Of a stretch of DNA of 64,000 nt, positions 62,803-64,000 are shown in pieces. The stretch is taken from NCBI GenBank assembly GCA_965183835.1, contig CBCYME010000004.1:124001-188000 (forward strand). Reading direction: 5' to 3'. The number at the start of each line of letters is the position of its first letter. Within the stretch, counting starts at the first letter, position 1. A model generated the notes under the pieces. It searched no databases. It worked only from the letters and a program-made list of their open reading frames with translations, and was not told the origin of the DNA. This DNA is from OMPR01 sp965183835 (GTDB lineage: Bacteria > Pseudomonadota > Alphaproteobacteria > Rhodobacterales > Rhodobacteraceae). The translations under genes and the position numbers were made by a program.

Positions 62803-63900
62803 TTAAGCCACCCGGCGTTCGGCAAGTATTTTGGCGTCAAACGGGCGCAAGACCGGATAGGTTGATTTTCCATGATCTGGCAGCCCATGCCGGTCCAGCC
62901 CTGACAGCACGCTGGCCGCCAAATGGTGCGGTTTGCGGCGCAATCGCCCAATGCTGAGGCTTTCAGCAACGGTTCCAGCGGCAAGGATCGTTTCGCGCGC
63001 GGGCAGCAGCAGCTGGGAATAGGTCACTGTCAGGCCTGTGTGCGCGACCGGGCGGACAGAGTGCCCTCCGGTCAGGTGTGCGGCAGGGCACAGGACGGAT
63101 TCCTGACCAAAGAGATATTCAACCTCGGACCCGGACAGCACCAGCCGCTGTGCGGGCGCCACGTGGATGTCCCCGAGTAGGCCAAAATAGGGAGCTCGAA
63201 TGTGCATGGGGCGGGTGCTGCCGATGGCGGGCACGGTGCGGGATAGGCGGTGCAGAACCGGCACCACATCCCCGTTCGAGGCAATTACCGTGTCGCCGCG
63301 CCGCAGATCGCGCAGCGGGCGATACCCGCGTGGGGTAGCAATGGGCGTGTCAGGCAAAAGCGAGGGCATCGGGCCAACAGGCTCGATCCGCGTGGACAGC
63401 GCCATATAGACAACATCAGGGGCGACAAAGCGATGTGGGCCGTGTTTGAACAAGGCGCGCGCATCGCCAGCCCGCAACGGGCAGGGTGGTGGCACCTGCA
63501 TCATCAAGACCTGTTCCTGATCCGTCTGTTCCAGTGCCAACCGCGCCCAGCGCGACGGTGCATCCCAGGAATAAGACAGGCGGATGACATCCATTCGACC
63601 GGCTTCGGAAGGGTTGATGGCCTGATGCAACACCGATCCGCCTTGATTGAGGATCAGGATCAGCCCACCGCCGGGAATGGCCTGCAGAGAGATGTGGAAC
63701 GGCCAGTCGCCGCCCCGGTCATAGTGGATCAGGGTCCGGGGGCGCGCGGAATTGGGCATGCGCGTTTCAATCAGCAATGTTCCACGGGTCATCAGGTCGT
63801 CTTCGCGCGGGCCAATCAGGTCCGGGCTGTCTGTCGGGGCGTCCAGCCCTTTGGCGACAAAGTGCTGCGTTTCGGTGTCTGTCAGGGCGATCCAGCTCAT
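62803..63900 (-). CDS. Hint-domain protein with Ser in place of the first Cys
   Basis: This 365-residue protein has an N-terminal lectin-like beta part (about 35-170) and a C-terminal Hint domain from about 180 (SLLPDTPIATPRGYRPLRDLRRGD ... GDIHVAPAQRLVLSG). Where the paralogue at 59613 has Cys-Phe-Val-Ala-Gly-Thr, this one has Ser180-Leu-Leu-Pro-Asp-Thr. It begins 3 bases after the preceding gene's stop, so it is in an operon with it. Confidence 0.82.
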   Translation of the reverse strand: MSWIALTDTETQHFVAKGLDAPTDSPDLIGPREDDLMTRGTLLIETRMPNSARPRTLIHYDRGGDWPFHISLQAIPGGGLILILNQGGSVLHQAINPSEAGRMDVIRLSYSWDAPSRWARLALEQTDQEQVLMMQVPPPCPLRAGDARALFKHGPHRFVAPDVVYMALSTRIEPVGPMPSLLPDTPIATPRGYRPLRDLRRGDTVIASNGDVVPVLHRLSRTVPAIGSTRPMHIRAPYFGLLGDIHVAPAQRLVLSGSEVEYLFGQESVLCPAAHLTGGHSVRPVAHTGLTVTYSQLLLPARETILAAGTVAESLSIGRLRRKPHHLAASVLSGLDRHGLPDHGKSTYPVLRPFDAKILAERRVA

Positions 63901-63903
63901 GGG

Positions 63904-64000
63904 TCAGGCGGCCTCTGGATCGGCCAGCAACAGCTGGGCTTCGAAGCTGCGCAGAGTCCGGCGGGCAGCGGGGCTGTAGCCGTGCCCCGTTGCCGGATCG
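63904..64000 (-). CDS. C-terminal end of an unidentified protein
   Basis: Only the last 31 residues are in the window (DPATGHGYSPAARRTLRSFE, then AQLLLADPEAA). Its stop is 3 bases before the Hint-protein start, so both are probably cotranscribed. The family cannot be named from this piece. Confidence 0.6.
   Translation of the reverse strand, partial: DPATGHGYSPAARRTLRSFEAQLLLADPEAA

Overview
The window is chromosomal DNA from an alphaproteobacterium, most likely a marine Rhodobacteraceae (Roseobacter group) species. The grounds are family resemblance and gene order (mutM, enoyl-CoA hydratase, rpsT, dnaA, dnaN, recF, lysE-like, gyrB in one block, with ubiE-ubiB divergent from mutM), the Hint-domain proteins, the DUF6525 protein and moderately high GC. 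No tRNA or rRNA gene and no CRISPR array was seen.

Region 1 (1-9.2 kb) is an amide/urea-type uptake locus on the minus strand. In transcription order it holds a cytoplasmic AmiC-like receptor, a flotillin-like SPFH protein, a Tat-signal binding protein, two LivH/LivM-type permeases, a first ATPase, and a second ATPase whose reading frame runs without a stop into an amidase-signature enzyme cut by the window edge. A MarR regulator is divergent. Import, sensing and hydrolysis of an amide-like compound appear to be packaged together; the ATPase-amidase fusion is the most unusual object in the window.

Region 2 (9.1-23.6 kb) is accessory. An IS21-family element sits exactly in the last codon of marR and supplies its stop codon. 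Then come an EamA exporter, RlmF, a decayed amidohydrolase, an unrecognised protein, a sulfatase / LysR / formylglycine-generating-enzyme module, and an IS91-type element that carries its own tyrosine recombinase. Several stretches here look non-coding or decayed.

Region 3 (23.6-35.9 kb) is the conserved replication block (gyrB, recF, dnaN, dnaA), rpsT, an enoyl-CoA hydratase, mutM, and divergent ubiE-ubiB. Clear intrinsic terminators follow dnaA, rpsT, the hydratase and ubiB. No cluster of consensus DnaA boxes was seen.

Region 4 (35.9-51.3 kb) is housekeeping and small-gene territory: thiolase with a helically phased GTGCAC array upstream, XRE-cupin regulator, dapD, a serine/threonine dehydratase, a LOG protein, rlmN, asparaginase, an ArsR/SRPBCC group, a TSUP transporter and serB. 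A cystathionine beta-lyase-like gene and a small membrane-protein gene are each split by a single extra base.

Region 5 (51.2-59.5 kb) is serine/glycine/threonine metabolism: serB divergent from serC-serA, then a calcineurin-type phosphatase, a frame-split beta-helix membrane protein, and kbl-tdh. The end of the window (59.6-64 kb) holds two Hint-domain proteins, one with Ser in place of the usual first Cys, and a bacterial ionotropic-glutamate-receptor-like channel.
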